DNA of 64,000 bases, from positions 5,638,873 to 5,702,872 of the forward strand of contig CM046853.1 of the NCBI GenBank assembly GCA_025617745.1, written 5' to 3'. Numbering within the stretch: position 1 is the stretch's first letter; every line of letters starts with the position of its first letter. This document shows, in pieces, positions 21,531 to 32,305 of the stretch. The position numbers and the translations under genes were made by a program. The notes under the pieces are model-generated. The model saw only the letters and a list, made by a program, of their open reading frames with translations. It was not told where the DNA came from and made no database searches. This DNA comes from Heliocidaris erythrogramma. Taxonomy: Eukaryota > Echinodermata > Echinoidea > Camarodonta > Echinometridae.

Positions 21531-21689
21531 ATAAAAAGCAATGTCAATGTCATAAAATCATCAAATATCTGGTATTTCTAGAATGTACACCCTTAAAGGA
21601 TGTACACCCTTAAAGGATAAATCAAGAAACAACCTTCATTAATTAAAAAACAGCTTATGTCAGCCCTATTGGTCAAACCTTCTAGAACA

Positions 21690-23588
21690 TCATGTATGAT
21701 ATGGTGGTCCTAGATACTTCTTGATCATAACACATCCATGAAAGCATACAGCATGTGGCATAGGTTCTAGAATATGCCATAGATCAAGGTCTGGATCATA
21801 GGATTCAACTTTAGCTACATGCTGCCTCAGTTCACCCCCAGTCACATAGATCTTTCCTCCAACCACTGTGGCACTTGGTGTATTCCTCTTGAATTTCATA
21901 GACTCTGCCTTTGTGGAAGTGAATGTCTCTGGATTGTAGATGGCCACTTCCTTCATCCGATTTCCTCCTAGGATAAAGATGGAGTCGTTGAGGGCAACAG
22001 CAGGGAAGAGCTGCCGATTGAGTCCTGAGCTGGGAATGGTGGAGCATTCCCTGGTCTCGAGATCAAAGCACTGCACCACACACATCAACCTTACATTGGT
22101 GAGCCATCCTATGATGTAAAGTTTGTTGCTAAGGGCTACAACAGCCATCCCACTTCCAGTGGGATTGATGGTGCCAATGATATCCCATTTATCCAACTCA
22201 GGAGAGTATCTCTCAATCTCGGTTAGGGAGCTATCAGCATCTTCACCACCTAACACATATAAATGGTGATCATGTCCAATTGAGGTGTGGTTAAAACGAG
22301 GCAATATTAGTTCTTGAATCTGGGACCAACTGTCATGCATCTCATCATATCGCCATACTTCAGAGATAGTTCCCTTGGTGCGATGGAAGCCCCCGGATAC
22401 ATAGATAGCATCATCAACGCTGGCAGCAGCATAGTCAGAATGGTCAAATGGAAGGTTAGCCATGGGTGACCACTGGTTAGTATGTGGGTTGAAGCAAGAT
22501 ACATTGGTAATCCATTCCCTATTATCTATCATACCACCAACCACTACCAATACCTCACTCCTCATAGAATGTCTTGGCGTGAGCAGGGCATGATCCCGTC
22601 GTCTTCCATTCTTAGCAAGCTCTTTGAGGTTCTGGGCATCCCTGATCAGTGAGAGACACTTTCCGTTGCCATGCAGGAAATGATGTGCATTCAAAACTTT
22701 AGTCAGATATTCATCACTGACCAGAGGGAGTCTCACTTCAGCAAGAATGGATGGTAAATTTTCAATGTGAGCTTGATCACTTAGAGCCCACTGCAGCACT
22801 GCTGAAAGCACCTCATCCTCTCTAGTAACATTCAATTTATCACAACTAACAAGGCCTTCTAAGACTGATGCCTTTAACTTAAGAAATTCTTGACATGATG
22901 AAACATCTCTGAAGTCTTCTACAGCAAAATTCCAAGCTTTAGTTCGGAGCTTATCACAGAGGTAGGTCTCTGCCAGCTGAACAATCCCCAGGCAATTCTG
23001 TGGTGTCAGGGAATCTTCCAGAAACTGGCAGCAAGATTCTATGATATGGGGATAATTCAGGAAATTTGCTGTGGCAAGAAGGTCTTCAACGGAGTCACCG
23101 CTGATATCTACATCACACATATACACTGCATGGATGATAGTATCTAATGCTGCACCCTTGATGTTGGTCAGTTCAATACGATCACTGCGACTCTCCTGAA
23201 GATCATCAGTGAACATTGCACCAAAATATGGGCTGCTGGCTGCAAGGAGAGATCTGTGGCATGGGAATTCTCTTTCATCTGAAGACACCAGTGTCACATC
23301 CACAAGCTTTCGGGCAAGCCTCCAGTCGTTTAATTCTCTTAGGAGCTCACTTGATTTATGTGGATATTGATATTTCTTTGTAACAGTCTCCCTCTCTTTA
23401 TATTCTAGATGTTCAGTTATCAATCCATCACCACTGGTGTTTTGCTCAGAGTCTTCAAGGTCAATGACCTGGACGTCACTAGCCCTCTCCATCTCTAAAT
23501 TAAGCACACCTGCCTCTCCTTTTTCATCAATATCTTCTTCTGGACCATCTTCACAGAGATTCAGGGGTTTTGTTTCCTCTTTTGCCAT
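21690..23588 (-). CDS. Kelch-like protein (BTB-BACK-Kelch), single coding exon
   Basis: A probable substrate adaptor of a Cullin-3 ubiquitin ligase in the cytoplasm. 632 codons, from ATG at 23588 to the stop at 21690. Domains in order: an acidic N-terminal extension of about 75 residues; BTB/POZ at about 85-190 (VDVTLVSSDEREFPCHRSLLAASSPYFGAMF in two pieces); BACK at about 195-300 (NCLGIVQLAETYLCDKL, EDEVLSAVLQWAL); and six Kelch blades from about 346. The blades show GG...Y/F...W spacing (VLVVVGG, IYVSGG, LYVLGG, LYIIGW, IFILGG, IYVTGG). The fourth has GW where GG is usual. The ending HGCVMIKKYL resembles KLHL24 and KLHL6 proteins, but I cannot fix the orthologue. The ATG follows a splice acceptor at 23611-23612 (minus strand TTCTTAG), so a 5' UTR intron lies upstream. 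Confidence 0.95.
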   Translation of the reverse strand: MAKEETKPLNLCEDGPEEDIDEKGEAGVLNLEMERASDVQVIDLEDSEQNTSGDGLITEHLEYKERETVTKKYQYPHKSSELLRELNDWRLARKLVDVTLVSSDEREFPCHRSLLAASSPYFGAMFTDDLQESRSDRIELTNIKGAALDTIIHAVYMCDVDISGDSVEDLLATANFLNYPHIIESCCQFLEDSLTPQNCLGIVQLAETYLCDKLRTKAWNFAVEDFRDVSSCQEFLKLKASVLEGLVSCDKLNVTREDEVLSAVLQWALSDQAHIENLPSILAEVRLPLVSDEYLTKVLNAHHFLHGNGKCLSLIRDAQNLKELAKNGRRRDHALLTPRHSMRSEVLVVVGGMIDNREWITNVSCFNPHTNQWSPMANLPFDHSDYAAASVDDAIYVSGGFHRTKGTISEVWRYDEMHDSWSQIQELILPRFNHTSIGHDHHLYVLGGEDADSSLTEIERYSPELDKWDIIGTINPTGSGMAVVALSNKLYIIGWLTNVRLMCVVQCFDLETRECSTIPSSGLNRQLFPAVALNDSIFILGGNRMKEVAIYNPETFTSTKAESMKFKRNTPSATVVGGKIYVTGGELRQHVAKVESYDPDLDLWHILEPMPHAVCFHGCVMIKKYLGPPYHT

Positions 23589-23610
23589 CCCTTCAAGCAG
23601 TATTCCAAAT
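23589..23610 (-). other. Kelch-like 5' UTR part of the coding exon
   Basis: On the minus strand a pyrimidine-rich tract ends in TTAG at 23611, and 22 bases of leader precede the ATG. This is a predicted acceptor. The upstream exon is not certain (see candidate at 34134). Confidence 0.6.
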
Positions 23611-23952
23611 CTAAGAAAGTGAAAGAAAGATCATTACAAATTAATACAAAAAGATTTCTAAATTACATTCATAATTTAAGTGTAACAGCATATTATTTAA
23701 CTTGTAGCAGCTCTGAGTTTTAATTAATCAGCTTTCTCTCCTCATATTAGAACAAATTATTTTCTACTTCTACATAAATTGATTAAAAAAATTAAAAAGT
23801 ATATTACATGAACCAATGTGAATGAAAATTAAAAAATTATCAGAAAAATTGCCAATTTGCACAGGAAAATAGTGATAACATATTTTACACTGCATTGCCA
23901 AGAGTTTAATGATTAGTTACACTGAAATCACTCTTATTAATGAACAGTACAA

Positions 23953-24166
23953 TGGAGGCATGAAGGCTCAGTAGTAGAGCAGTGGTAGAGTAGTGGTCTC
24001 ATGACTGGAAGGACCAGGCTTCGAAACCAAGTGGATGTGATGCGTGCCCTTTGGTAAGGCATTAATCCTCATTACCAAGTCCCTCACAGAGAATTAAAGC
24101 CGTCGGTCCCGTGGTTGCTTACTTACAAGCATATACACATGCTTTCTTAGCAGTCAGGTAAAACAA
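23953..24166 (+). mobile_element. tRNA-derived SINE
   Basis: The head has a tRNA-like A-box (GTGGTAGAGTAGTGG) and B-box (GCTTCGAAACC). The body reads TTTGGTAAGGCATTAATCC, then ACCAAGTCCCTC, then TTAAAGCCGTCGGTCCC. The segment around GGTAAGGCATTAATCC resembles, as I recall, the body of sea-urchin tRNA-derived SINEs, which supports an echinoderm origin. No clear target duplication is seen. Confidence 0.7.
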
Positions 24167-24419
24167 ACCATCGACCTTCATGAACTGCCGTAAAAATAAA
24201 CTCAAAATTTTCAGTGAATTTAGCTCTTTCTGCTCATGCTTAATGTGTAATTTCTTGCATTCTGGATCAGAAGATAATGCCACTCTATGCGAGGTTATTA
24301 TAGAATGTAGATATTGAGATAATGCAAAAACATCACTGAAAGGAGACACTGTACTGCTATGGGTTAATTTCCTTGCATCACAGGTTAAAAAAAAAGAAGA
24401 ATACATGCATATATAAATT

Positions 24420-24423
<4 letters not shown>

Positions 24424-24451
<28 letters not shown>
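24424..24451. repeat. (TA)n microsatellite
   Basis: About 14 TA units. Confidence 0.95.
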
Positions 24452-24455
<4 letters not shown>

Positions 24456-24764
24456 CTAAATCCTACTTAAGGCGAAATTCTGTGCAAAAAGAAAAATCGA
24501 CTGATGGGGGAAGCCGATGTTAAGTCGAATTTTTCGATTCGCCTTAACATTTTCGGCACTGTTTTTTTCCCATTTCCGTAGGGGTAGGAGGCATTCTATC
24601 GATATGAACGTAGAGGGTGCCAAATTACTTACATTACTACAAAGTTTTGTTCAGTAGGGAGAACTCATTTTCGTATAATATAACGTGGAAAATCTATTAT
24701 CTCCTGGGTATCTAACGTCCTAAGTTGGACTTAGGGCGATGTCTGTTTTTCTTGATTATATCAA

Positions 24765-25008
24765 TGGAGATTTACTAAAAATACCTTATCGCACACAAAA
24801 GGTAGTTATTATACGATTCTTTTTGCCATAAATGCAAATTGAATCAAATTAATTCTAAACATCTATACTAACATTTTGAATCCATTAATTCTCTGTAACG
24901 TCCTTTTTGCGATTATATACGTATAGCCTATACAATAAAAAACAATTTGCCTTTTAGTAGAATCTAGGTATATATTGTGTGCGATAAGGAATTTTCAGTA
25001 AATCCCCA
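24765..25008. repeat. Fold-back repeat, 34-bp arms
   Basis: 24765-24798 and 24975-25008 are reverse complements at 31 of 34 positions, with a 176-bp spacer. The arms include TTATCGCACACAA. It could be a MITE-like element; no target duplication was established. Confidence 0.75.
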
Positions 25009-25294
25009 AACTAATGGTCAATATGACCATTGCTTGCTGATGTGAGTATAATGGGCCAGTCACAAATCAGTTGCGATGCGTCGGCGATGGGTAAAACCCG
25101 GGAAATTTTAACAAAATCTTGAGACAGATCTCACGATTTTGCACCCGTCGGAGGCGCTCTCCGGACGCCTGCGGCTTGTCGCAGATTTTTTAGGCATCGC
25201 CACACCCGTGGCGGTCCCCAACTTTGAACTTAAAATTTTAAGATTGCTCGCAAGATTTTTCACCCATTTTGGGCATCCCAGACATAATCTCTAA

Positions 25295-25513
25295 TGTAGG
25301 TTTGGTCTTAAGGACCTCAACTACACGAGTAAATACTTAACTTACTGTAAATGGTGAAAAGCGCCGAACTTACCGAGACTAAAGGTTCTGTAGTTTCCAG
25401 TTCGGTCAGTCTTGTTCGGTTCAGCATAATTTCCACACAGTCTCGTGCCCAAAGGTGTACGGCGCCCTCTAATGGGTAAAGCCCTATAGGGGGTGGGGGT
25501 AATTCCTACTACA
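25295..25513 (-). repeat. 3' LTR
   Basis: 219 bp, ending in the 5-bp inverted repeat TGTAG...CTACA. I compared it by eye base for base with 33508-33726 and found no difference. Confidence 0.95.
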
Positions 25514-25524
25514 TTCCCCCCTGT
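25514..25524 (-). promoter_or_regulatory. Polypurine tract
   Basis: On the minus strand ACAGGGGGGAA lies immediately upstream of the 3' LTR. This is where plus-strand DNA synthesis of an LTR element is primed. Confidence 0.85.
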
Positions 25525-26264
25525 TTTGAAAAACCCGGCCCATAACCAAAATGGGCCCGGGAAAATCCCACCCGAATGAAAAGGAAAAAAAATTCTCTCT
25601 CCTTGCCCCAGAACTACGAGCAATATAGCACCAGAACACAAATTTTTTTTTTTTTTTTTCCAATAAACCCAACGCTCCAAAAAACTAGAAACATATGCCA
25701 GAGGAGATTCCCTACCCAGAATAATGCACGCTCTCATAGCGGTGAGCTGTCCACTTGTCCTTCCGGACTACGGCACCATCTTACCTACCCAAGAGGTACA
25801 TTTCTTGAGTTTTTCGGAGAGTGACCGGAGAACCGGAAACTCACCTAGGTCACTCCGGCGCGGGAAGGAGGCGTCAGTGCCGCCATTACTCAGAGCGAGC
25901 CATTTGGAAAAAAGTCTCCCTGGAACAATCATAATATATGCCAACGGGCATTTAGAAAAAACCCAAAATATAGAAAACACATTTATACATTTGCTAATAT
26001 AGCAAAAAGTAGTATGATCGAAACTCAAAAGTTCCCACCAATTAGTTCATCACGAACACAGGAACACGGGAATGGATTTCCCGCGGTTTTCTGAACCTAT
26101 GGGCCGTAGAGCGCCAGGGCGTTAACCCTAGTTTCCTCTAGCAAACGATCCAGACGGACCCTGCGGAGAGCAATCAACTGGTCCTTGGTGAAGGACTTCA
26201 CCAGGGCGTTGAAGAGAAAAGGAAAACATAATTAGTCCCCGCACACATGAACGGAAACCTAAAC
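25525..26264 (-). other. Gypsy 3' untranslated segment
   Basis: 740 bases between the pol stop and the polypurine tract. No long ORF on the coding strand. A poly-T/poly-A run is at 25647-25661. No envelope-like gene is present. Confidence 0.75.
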
Positions 26265-29200
26265 TTACTTCCTTTCCTGCCCCACACACAGAGGACAATA
26301 ATATTTATCTATATGGGTACTCTCGCTAGGGGTTACCCCCACGCAGTCCCCATGAAACCAATCATCACAGCCGTCGCAGCCGATCATGAAGCGGGTCTCG
26401 TCATATGGTTTGCGACATAAGCAATACACAGCTTCCGGGTCGGCTCGCCTCCCCTCTCGGCACCACTCCGGCAACTCTCGGTCCCGGCACGGTTTTAGCC
26501 GATCCTGGTGTACGGTGGAAACCGACTTCCGGAGCTCCACCCGATACAGATCGGGGGTTAACCTTTTGACTACCTTCCCGGGACCCTTCCAGGGGCTGCT
26601 CAGTTTCTTACATTTGCCCTTGACAGTCGCAGTGTCAAGGACATAAACCGGGTCACCCTCCTGGAACTGCCTCCGGAAAGAATGTACATCGTAGTCCCGC
26701 TTCATACGCATCTGAGCGTTCCTCAGATTAGCCCGGGCCGTCTCATGAGCAGCCTGGGTTGCTTTCATTAGCCTGCCCAAGTATTCCTCCTGGTCCCAAG
26801 TCACACTGTCCCCGGGTAGAGGATACATAAGATGGGCTGGCTGATTCACCTCCCGCCCTAGCATCAGCCGGTTAGCAGTATATCCGGTACTACGGTTAAC
26901 CGTAGCCCTTAGCGCTCCAGCGATCTGAGGCAGGTACTCGTCCCACTTATTCTGGGTCCGCCCGATATAGCACCGGACAGCATCCATCAAGGTACGATTG
27001 TACCTTTCCACCTGGCCATTACCCGAAGGTCGGTATGGCGTCGTCTTGGCCTTGTGGATCAGGAGAACCTTGCAGATACCTTTGAAAAGTCTGCTCTCGA
27101 AATTTCTCCCCTGGTCCGTAAAAACAGCGAACGGATACCCGAAACGGCAGAAGAATTCCCCCACCGCAGCACGGGCAGTTTCCTCCGCTGTCTGAGATGG
27201 CAATGGGACGCACTCGACCCACTTAGTGAACTGGTCCACCATCATGAGGATATGCTCATTTCCCCGGGACGACTTAGGCAATGGCCCCAGAAAATCCAGG
27301 TGAACCCGTTCCATGGGAGCCCCTGCGTGATAATTCCGCATGGGACTTTTACCGTACCTGGTGGCCTTCTTGTTCCTATTGCAGGTCGGGCAAGTTCGGA
27401 CATAATCCGCCACATCCTTGCCCATTTTGTACCAGAAGTACTTGGCCCGAATGTAGGACTTGGTCCGATCCCTGCCGGGATGACCTGCGGCCGGAATGTC
27501 ATGACTTGCACGCATGACTTCCTCCCTCAATGACCTGGGCACCAACAGCCGTGCGCCCTGGTCCTCCTCGTTTTTGCATATGACTCGTTCTACCCGCAGG
27601 AACTGGGCCCTGTTAATCCAGAGAAATTTCTCCTCCGGACCCCACAGCATTATAGTGGCCTCATCCGGTTCCTGCCGATCATCGAGCCATTTCCCCAAAG
27701 CCACCAGAGCAGGATCCTTTTCTTGTTCAGCCCGCATCCTATCTGCAGGCAAGGGTTCCTCCTCCGCGACTTCCACAGGTCGGAGCCTTGCTGTTCTTAC
27801 TATGGGTTCCCCCACCACAGCTCCGGCCCCCGCCGACGAAGTGCAGACTACCACATGAGTCGCTCCAAAACTCTTCTCTAGCCCTGACTCAAACATGGCC
27901 TTCACCCTTGCGGCCCGGCCAGCAAGGGGAACCACATTATCGACCACATCGCCGAAAGTGGCCCAGTTCTTGTGAGCCTTGGAACAGTATCCGCACCCTC
28001 CGCACGGCAGGTGTTCTAAACTAAAACCCAACCGGTACTCTTCACAAAGCGGCTCTGCTAGTGGGACTCTAGACAGAGCATCAGCATTGGCATGCTTCTT
28101 GCCCGGACGATGTTCCAGGCGCAGGTCATACTGACTGAGCTCCTCCATCCAGCGGGCTAGTTGCCCCTGGGGGTACTTAAAATGGAGAAGCCATGTGAGG
28201 CTACTGTGATCCGTGCGGACCACAAACGGCTTCCCTAGCAGATAATGGCGGTACTGCCGAGTGAATTTAACCACCGCCAGCAGTTCTCGCCGAGTTACGC
28301 AGTACCGCCGTTGTTCTGCGGTGAGCGCACAACTGCCATAGGACACCACCCTCTCTTCCCCTTCTTGTATCTGAAGGAGTTCTGCCCCGATGGCCTCATT
28401 AGAAGCATCAGTGTCCAGAATAAATAAATCCCGGCCGTTAGGCATAATGAGTACCGGTGCCTCCGTGAGACTGTCTTTAATTCCTTCAAAGGCTTGCTGT
28501 TGTTCTATTCCCCATTGAAACTGCTGTTTCCCAGTGATCCGGTAGAGGGGAACTGCAGTAGCAGCAAAGCCCTTGATGAACGCCCGGTGATAGTTGGCCA
28601 GGCCCAGGAATTGTTCGACTTGCCTTGTAGTTCTTGGAGTGGGCCACTGGCGGACCGCCCGGATATGCTCCTCCCGGAGCTGAACCCGGTTAGCGCTCAC
28701 CTCCCTCCCCAAGAACTCCACCTTTTCCTGGAATAGAACGCACTTTTTAGGCTTCAATTTAAGCCCAAATTTAGCGAACCTTCCCAGGACTTCCTCCAGA
28801 TTGGCTAGGTGGTCTTCCACCGACTTTCCCAAGACAACAACATCATCCAGGAAGGCCAGGACAGTCTGCCAATTTATTCCCCTTAGGATTAGGTCCATCG
28901 CCCGCGAAAAAGTCGCTGGCGCATTACACAGACCAAATCCCATCCGCACAAACTCATAGAGCCCGTACTTTGTGGTAAAAGCGGTTTTCTTCCTGTCTCC
29001 CGCTTTTATTTTTACTTGGTAGTAAGCCGAATTCGCATCCAGCTTAGAGAACCAAGCGTTACCAACTAGCGTGTCCAAACATTCCTCGATATTCGGTAGC
29101 GGGTAAACATCTTTCCGAGTTACCGCATTTAGTGCCCGGTAATCTATACACCACCGGACACCCCCGTCACGCTTCCGGACTAAGACCGGGGCCGAGGCCC

Positions 29201-30461
29201 ACTCGGACTGGGAAGGTTGGATTATCCCTGCCCTAGTCATCTTGTCCAGATGCGCCTTTTCTTCCCCGGCAAAATTCAGCGGAGTACGCCTCATTTTCTG
29301 TTTAACCGGGGCTGCATTTTCGGTATCGATGGAATGTTCAACACCCTCAAATTTCCCTAAATCGAATTCGTCTTGGGCGAAAACCCCGGAAAAACGAATT
29401 AATAAATCCCGGAGTTTGTCCCGCCCTTCCTCCGATAAAAGGGTTGAGGACTGCTTGAACAGTTCGGCTAGGTGGGGTGGGAACCCCTCGGTCCCCCCTG
29501 TTTTGACTTGGGAGATCTCCCCGTCAAAGCTTACAGAGGAAGCCACCTGAGAGACCTCGGCCTGGAGTTCATGTGCCTCCCCAAGGACGTCCGCACAGGT
29601 AATTTTCCGGTGCCGGTCCGTGGGGTTAACCACATATACCTCCATCTCGTTCCCCGCCCCGTGCACGGAACAAGGAATCAAGAGGAGTGAGTGACCCGAC
29701 AGTGGCTCGAACACATAGTCCCCTAACCGTTGGTCTAGGACCCCGGTTATCCTCTTAACTGTATTAGGTGGGACTACAATTCTCTTGCGGACATGGACCC
29801 TTGCTACACCCATCTGCCTGGGATTATCCCCATGTAGCATGGGAATCTCTTCTCCCCCTAGCACCAGCTTCGGGTGAAACAAATGTATAATTGCCCTATG
29901 TTTCCCGAGAAAATCCATTCCCAGTAGCATATCATCTGTGATAGGTGCAACATACAGCCGCTCAGAGAACGTTTGTTCCCCCAACTGAATACTCACCGGC
30001 CCCACTATTGTCCCCTTCATGCTCATGTCTCTACCCGCCGCATGTAATATGGCATTCCGGAGCTCTTTCGGCTGCGGTTTCAGGTGTTGCAGCACCCGAT
30101 CGGAGATGATAGAGACTTCAGCCGCCGTATCCACTATTGCTCTAAGGGGGTGACCCCCTATAACTATAGGGACACTGAGCGAAGAAGAAGACTGAAGTCG
30201 GCAAACTACCACTTCTTCTATCTCATCGGATTCCGGTTCCGGACTCGAGGCAATATCCGGCATCGGATCCAAAGAAATGGTCTCCCTTGGACTGGTTGGA
30301 AGTTCGGAAGTGGTGACTTCCGCTATATACTGGGAAAATGCCCCCACTACTGGATCCCCTGCAGTGAAAACCTCTCCCAGCTCCTTGGAGGCGTCTTCTG
30401 ACCAGGTTTTGTCAGAAACCGGCATTCCCAGGTGCTTTTCAGCCGCCTGGTTGCCCGGCAA
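26265..30461 (-). CDS. pol: Gypsy pol: protease-RT-RNase H-integrase-PHD finger
   Basis: An open frame of 1398 codons from the first listed codon; that codon is TTG, so expression is probably by frameshift from gag. Aspartic protease near residue 111 reads [11 protein letters not shown], with DTA where DTG or DSG is usual. RT holds [24 protein letters not shown] and the active-site FLDD near 537. RNase H starts with [12 protein letters not shown] and ends near HANADALSR. Integrase has an HHCC zinc module (GHPGRDRTK ... CPTCNRNK) and D, D, E near 1056, 1115 and 1150 ([26 protein letters not shown]). A GPY/F-like [10 protein letters not shown] follows. The last 55 residues form a C4HC3 PHD finger (YCLCRKP ... 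[18 protein letters not shown] ... YYCPLC). This closely resembles PHD fingers that read histone H3 lysine-4 methylation. Confidence 0.96.
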   Translation of the reverse strand: MPGNQAAEKHLGMPVSDKTWSEDASKELGEVFTAGDPVVGAFSQYIAEVTTSELPTSPRETISLDPMPDIASSPEPESDEIEEVVVCRLQSSSSLSVPIVIGGHPLRAIVDTAAEVSIISDRVLQHLKPQPKELRNAILHAAGRDMSMKGTIVGPVSIQLGEQTFSERLYVAPITDDMLLGMDFLGKHRAIIHLFHPKLVLGGEEIPMLHGDNPRQMGVARVHVRKRIVVPPNTVKRITGVLDQRLGDYVFEPLSGHSLLLIPCSVHGAGNEMEVYVVNPTDRHRKITCADVLGEAHELQAEVSQVASSVSFDGEISQVKTGGTEGFPPHLAELFKQSSTLLSEEGRDKLRDLLIRFSGVFAQDEFDLGKFEGVEHSIDTENAAPVKQKMRRTPLNFAGEEKAHLDKMTRAGIIQPSQSEWASAPVLVRKRDGGVRWCIDYRALNAVTRKDVYPLPNIEECLDTLVGNAWFSKLDANSAYYQVKIKAGDRKKTAFTTKYGLYEFVRMGFGLCNAPATFSRAMDLILRGINWQTVLAFLDDVVVLGKSVEDHLANLEEVLGRFAKFGLKLKPKKCVLFQEKVEFLGREVSANRVQLREEHIRAVRQWPTPRTTRQVEQFLGLANYHRAFIKGFAATAVPLYRITGKQQFQWGIEQQQAFEGIKDSLTEAPVLIMPNGRDLFILDTDASNEAIGAELLQIQEGEERVVSYGSCALTAEQRRYCVTRRELLAVVKFTRQYRHYLLGKPFVVRTDHSSLTWLLHFKYPQGQLARWMEELSQYDLRLEHRPGKKHANADALSRVPLAEPLCEEYRLGFSLEHLPCGGCGYCSKAHKNWATFGDVVDNVVPLAGRAARVKAMFESGLEKSFGATHVVVCTSSAGAGAVVGEPIVRTARLRPVEVAEEEPLPADRMRAEQEKDPALVALGKWLDDRQEPDEATIMLWGPEEKFLWINRAQFLRVERVICKNEEDQGARLLVPRSLREEVMRASHDIPAAGHPGRDRTKSYIRAKYFWYKMGKDVADYVRTCPTCNRNKKATRYGKSPMRNYHAGAPMERVHLDFLGPLPKSSRGNEHILMMVDQFTKWVECVPLPSQTAEETARAAVGEFFCRFGYPFAVFTDQGRNFESRLFKGICKVLLIHKAKTTPYRPSGNGQVERYNRTLMDAVRCYIGRTQNKWDEYLPQIAGALRATVNRSTGYTANRLMLGREVNQPAHLMYPLPGDSVTWDQEEYLGRLMKATQAAHETARANLRNAQMRMKRDYDVHSFRRQFQEGDPVYVLDTATVKGKCKKLSSPWKGPGKVVKRLTPDLYRVELRKSVSTVHQDRLKPCRDRELPEWCREGRRADPEAVYCLCRKPYDETRFMIGCDGCDDWFHGDCVGVTPSESTHIDKYYCPLCVGQERK

Positions 30462-30469
30462 CCCAGTCC

Positions 30470-32305
30470 TTAGTTGGCCTCTTTCGGGTCGGGCCGGGGG
30501 CTGGCCTCTGCCTCCGACCCGCTGGAGTTTTCCTCCTCAGGACAGTTGACAAAGGAAACCCGCACGTTCCCTTTGTCTCCCTTGGCTGTGGGGCAATCCT
30601 TCCGGAAATGTCCGTGCCCCCCGCAGGCATAACACCGATCGCCCCCCGGGGACTTAGCTCGCTCCCGGGAAGCCCCCGGCCTGGACTGCAGGGCCTCTAG
30701 GACCTTCCGGAGGTCCCGCTCTAAATTTGCTACCCGGGTATCCAAACTGGCTACCCGGGTATCCAAACCGGCTACCCGGGCATCCAAATCGGTTACCCGG
30801 GCCTCTAGGCGGCCCCGAGGCTCACCCAATGCGGCGCGCTGCCGGTCTCCAGGGGGACGGCTCGACGATTGAGGGGGTAGGTCTATTTTGCGGACTTCGA
30901 AATCCCCCTCGTCCTTCAAGGCCACAGCCTTGACAGGTCGCCCACGCCCGTACATAGCCCTGTGTACATGCTGGTGCCACTGGATAGTTTTTTCGGCTTC
31001 TTCTACGGTGGCGGGGTGTTGAGTCAGCGTATGACACCCCGCCTCCCGATTTGAGCACCCCTGGCACAGACGGAGAATGGCCTGCTGTTGTACATACGAC
31101 CCCTGGCCCCCGGGAAACGCCCGAAGAGCTAACCCGAGCACCCGATCGGACCAATCGGGCAGAGACTCTTCTGGTCCCTGCTTGGCCGCCGCGAACTCGA
31201 GTTGGGCGGATTCCGGCAACCCGCCCTCCCCGAATCGCTCCGACAATTTGCGTACGAGCGAGAAATACTCCAAGTCTGGCTCCCTCTCAAGAGCCAAGCT
31301 CAAATACTCTCCCGCTTTTCCTTCCAGGCACCAACTAAGTTGATCTAGTCGTTGGGGAGATTCCCACCCCTGCCGGTCGGCAAAAGCCGTGAATTTATGG
31401 AAGAATGCCTTCCAGTTTCCCCGCCCGTCGAAGGAGATAGTTCTGGGAAGCGGCTGGTAGGCTGGCCTACCTGCATTTTCCCCAAGCTTACCCCTCCTAG
31501 GAGCCGAGCACCTATAATCTTGCTCTTCAGGAAAGAGGGGGGACCCTATAGGACCCCCTGGATACCCTGAAAGGGGGTTGCCCCTTCCATGACTATCCCT
31601 TAAGCATTCCCGGCCTAATTGGGTTTGAAATTCCTCCCGAATGTCCCTGGAACTAAACCCCAGGTGTGACGAGACCCGATGGTCCCTTCCCACCGCAGTG
31701 CCCCTCTGGCTGGCTTGCCAAAATGAGCCCCCCTGTTGGGGGACTACTCGGGTAGGGGGGCTGACGTACCCCGCCCCCCTCCATGAACACCCCCCGGACT
31801 CCATGGGAACCTCACCTGCCCTCCCCATCAGCCGATAACCAATAGGTCCGCCCTCCCCTGGGTTTTCCCCAGCTCTATATTGGGGCCCCCCAGGAATGTG
31901 AGACATGCTCGGGGCTACGCCCCGGGATTTGCGCGACACATCCCCTGAGGGAGGCGGATAAATATCATAGGGGTACTGATGGTCTATTGCCCCCCTTTGT
32001 CCTACGTGGGCCCTAGCCCCGTTGGGGGTACTGGTGTAAACACCCCCTTTGCCCCCACCCTGAAGGGGCGTCCCCTCTGTGACCCAGGTGCTCTCTACGT
32101 CCCGAGTAGCAAAGTCGAATTGGTCAACCAGCCCCCGGGACTCTGCAAGCCCTGGAAATGCCACAAATAATTCAGGGGTTATATTCCCATGCTCAGTCCG
32201 GAGCCCTAAAATGATCCCGGCCTGCACGGGGTTGAGCCCCGGCATTGATGCAAGTTCCTCGTAGGAACACATATTGATGGGGAGTCTACCCTCCCCCTCC
32301 GTCAT
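30470..32305 (-). CDS. gag: Gypsy gag with HhH-like N-terminus, coiled coil and CCHC knuckle
   Basis: 611 residues from ATG at 32305 to TAA at 30470-30472. Residues 9-65 ([20 protein letters not shown] ...) look like two helix-hairpin-helix motifs, as in ComEA-type DNA-binding domains. A Gly/Pro-rich linker follows. From about 289 a retrotransposon capsid domain starts ([19 protein letters not shown]). Residues 499-541 form five consecutive heptads ([35 protein letters not shown]), predicted to oligomerise. A zinc knuckle [14 protein letters not shown] is at 558-571. The heptads are encoded by 21-bp near-repeats. The pol frame is -1 relative to gag and overlaps its last 60 or so bases. Confidence 0.95.
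   Translation of the reverse strand: MTEGEGRLPINMCSYEELASMPGLNPVQAGIILGLRTEHGNITPELFVAFPGLAESRGLVDQFDFATRDVESTWVTEGTPLQGGGKGGVYTSTPNGARAHVGQRGAIDHQYPYDIYPPPSGDVSRKSRGVAPSMSHIPGGPQYRAGENPGEGGPIGYRLMGRAGEVPMESGGCSWRGAGYVSPPTRVVPQQGGSFWQASQRGTAVGRDHRVSSHLGFSSRDIREEFQTQLGRECLRDSHGRGNPLSGYPGGPIGSPLFPEEQDYRCSAPRRGKLGENAGRPAYQPLPRTISFDGRGNWKAFFHKFTAFADRQGWESPQRLDQLSWCLEGKAGEYLSLALEREPDLEYFSLVRKLSERFGEGGLPESAQLEFAAAKQGPEESLPDWSDRVLGLALRAFPGGQGSYVQQQAILRLCQGCSNREAGCHTLTQHPATVEEAEKTIQWHQHVHRAMYGRGRPVKAVALKDEGDFEVRKIDLPPQSSSRPPGDRQRAALGEPRGRLEARVTDLDARVAGLDTRVASLDTRVANLERDLRKVLEALQSRPGASRERAKSPGGDRCYACGGHGHFRKDCPTAKGDKGNVRVSFVNCPEEENSSGSEAEASPRPDPKEAN
30485..30533 (-). promoter_or_regulatory. Candidate -1 ribosomal frameshift signal at gag/pol
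   Basis: On the minus strand the heptamer GGAAAAC (30533-30527, read G GAA AAC in gag frame) is followed by a 5-nt spacer (TCCAG). Then an 8-bp stem CGGGTCGG / CCGACCCG (30521-30514 with 30492-30485) encloses a 21-nt loop. The pol frame opens just upstream, after a TGA at 30537-30539, and stays open through the gag stop. The heptamer is not perfect X-XXY-YYZ, because the first position is G-G-A, but the A-site pairing is retained. Confidence 0.6.
30719..30805 (-). repeat. 21-bp coding repeat (gag coiled coil)
   Basis: Four near-copies of a 21-bp unit (like GGCTACCCGGGTATCCAAACC on the plus strand), matching the heptads of the Gag coiled coil. Confidence 0.85.

Larger units (their letters stand above)
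18163..21689. other. Intergenic DNA and Kelch-like 3' flank
   Basis: AT-rich with no convincing gene. It holds a polypyrimidine tract (19201-19370), a short imperfect tandem repeat of GTAATCACTATACA...CAAATTTCA (19861-19935), a poly-G run (20645-20658) and an (ATT)n-tailed repeat end (21450-21530). A 17-bp tandem repeat ATGTACACCCTTAAAGG lies at 21583-21616. The Kelch-like 3' UTR must lie in the right part; its end was not located. Confidence 0.55.
23613..25294. other. Non-coding DNA between the Kelch-like exon and the LTR element
   Basis: Probably the 5' UTR intron of the Kelch-like gene. It contains a SINE (23953-24166), a (TA)n microsatellite (24424-24451), a 34-bp inverted repeat (24765-25008) and a less AT-rich block (25070-25290). 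The last looks like part of another unclassified repeat, interrupted by the LTR element. Confidence 0.55.
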
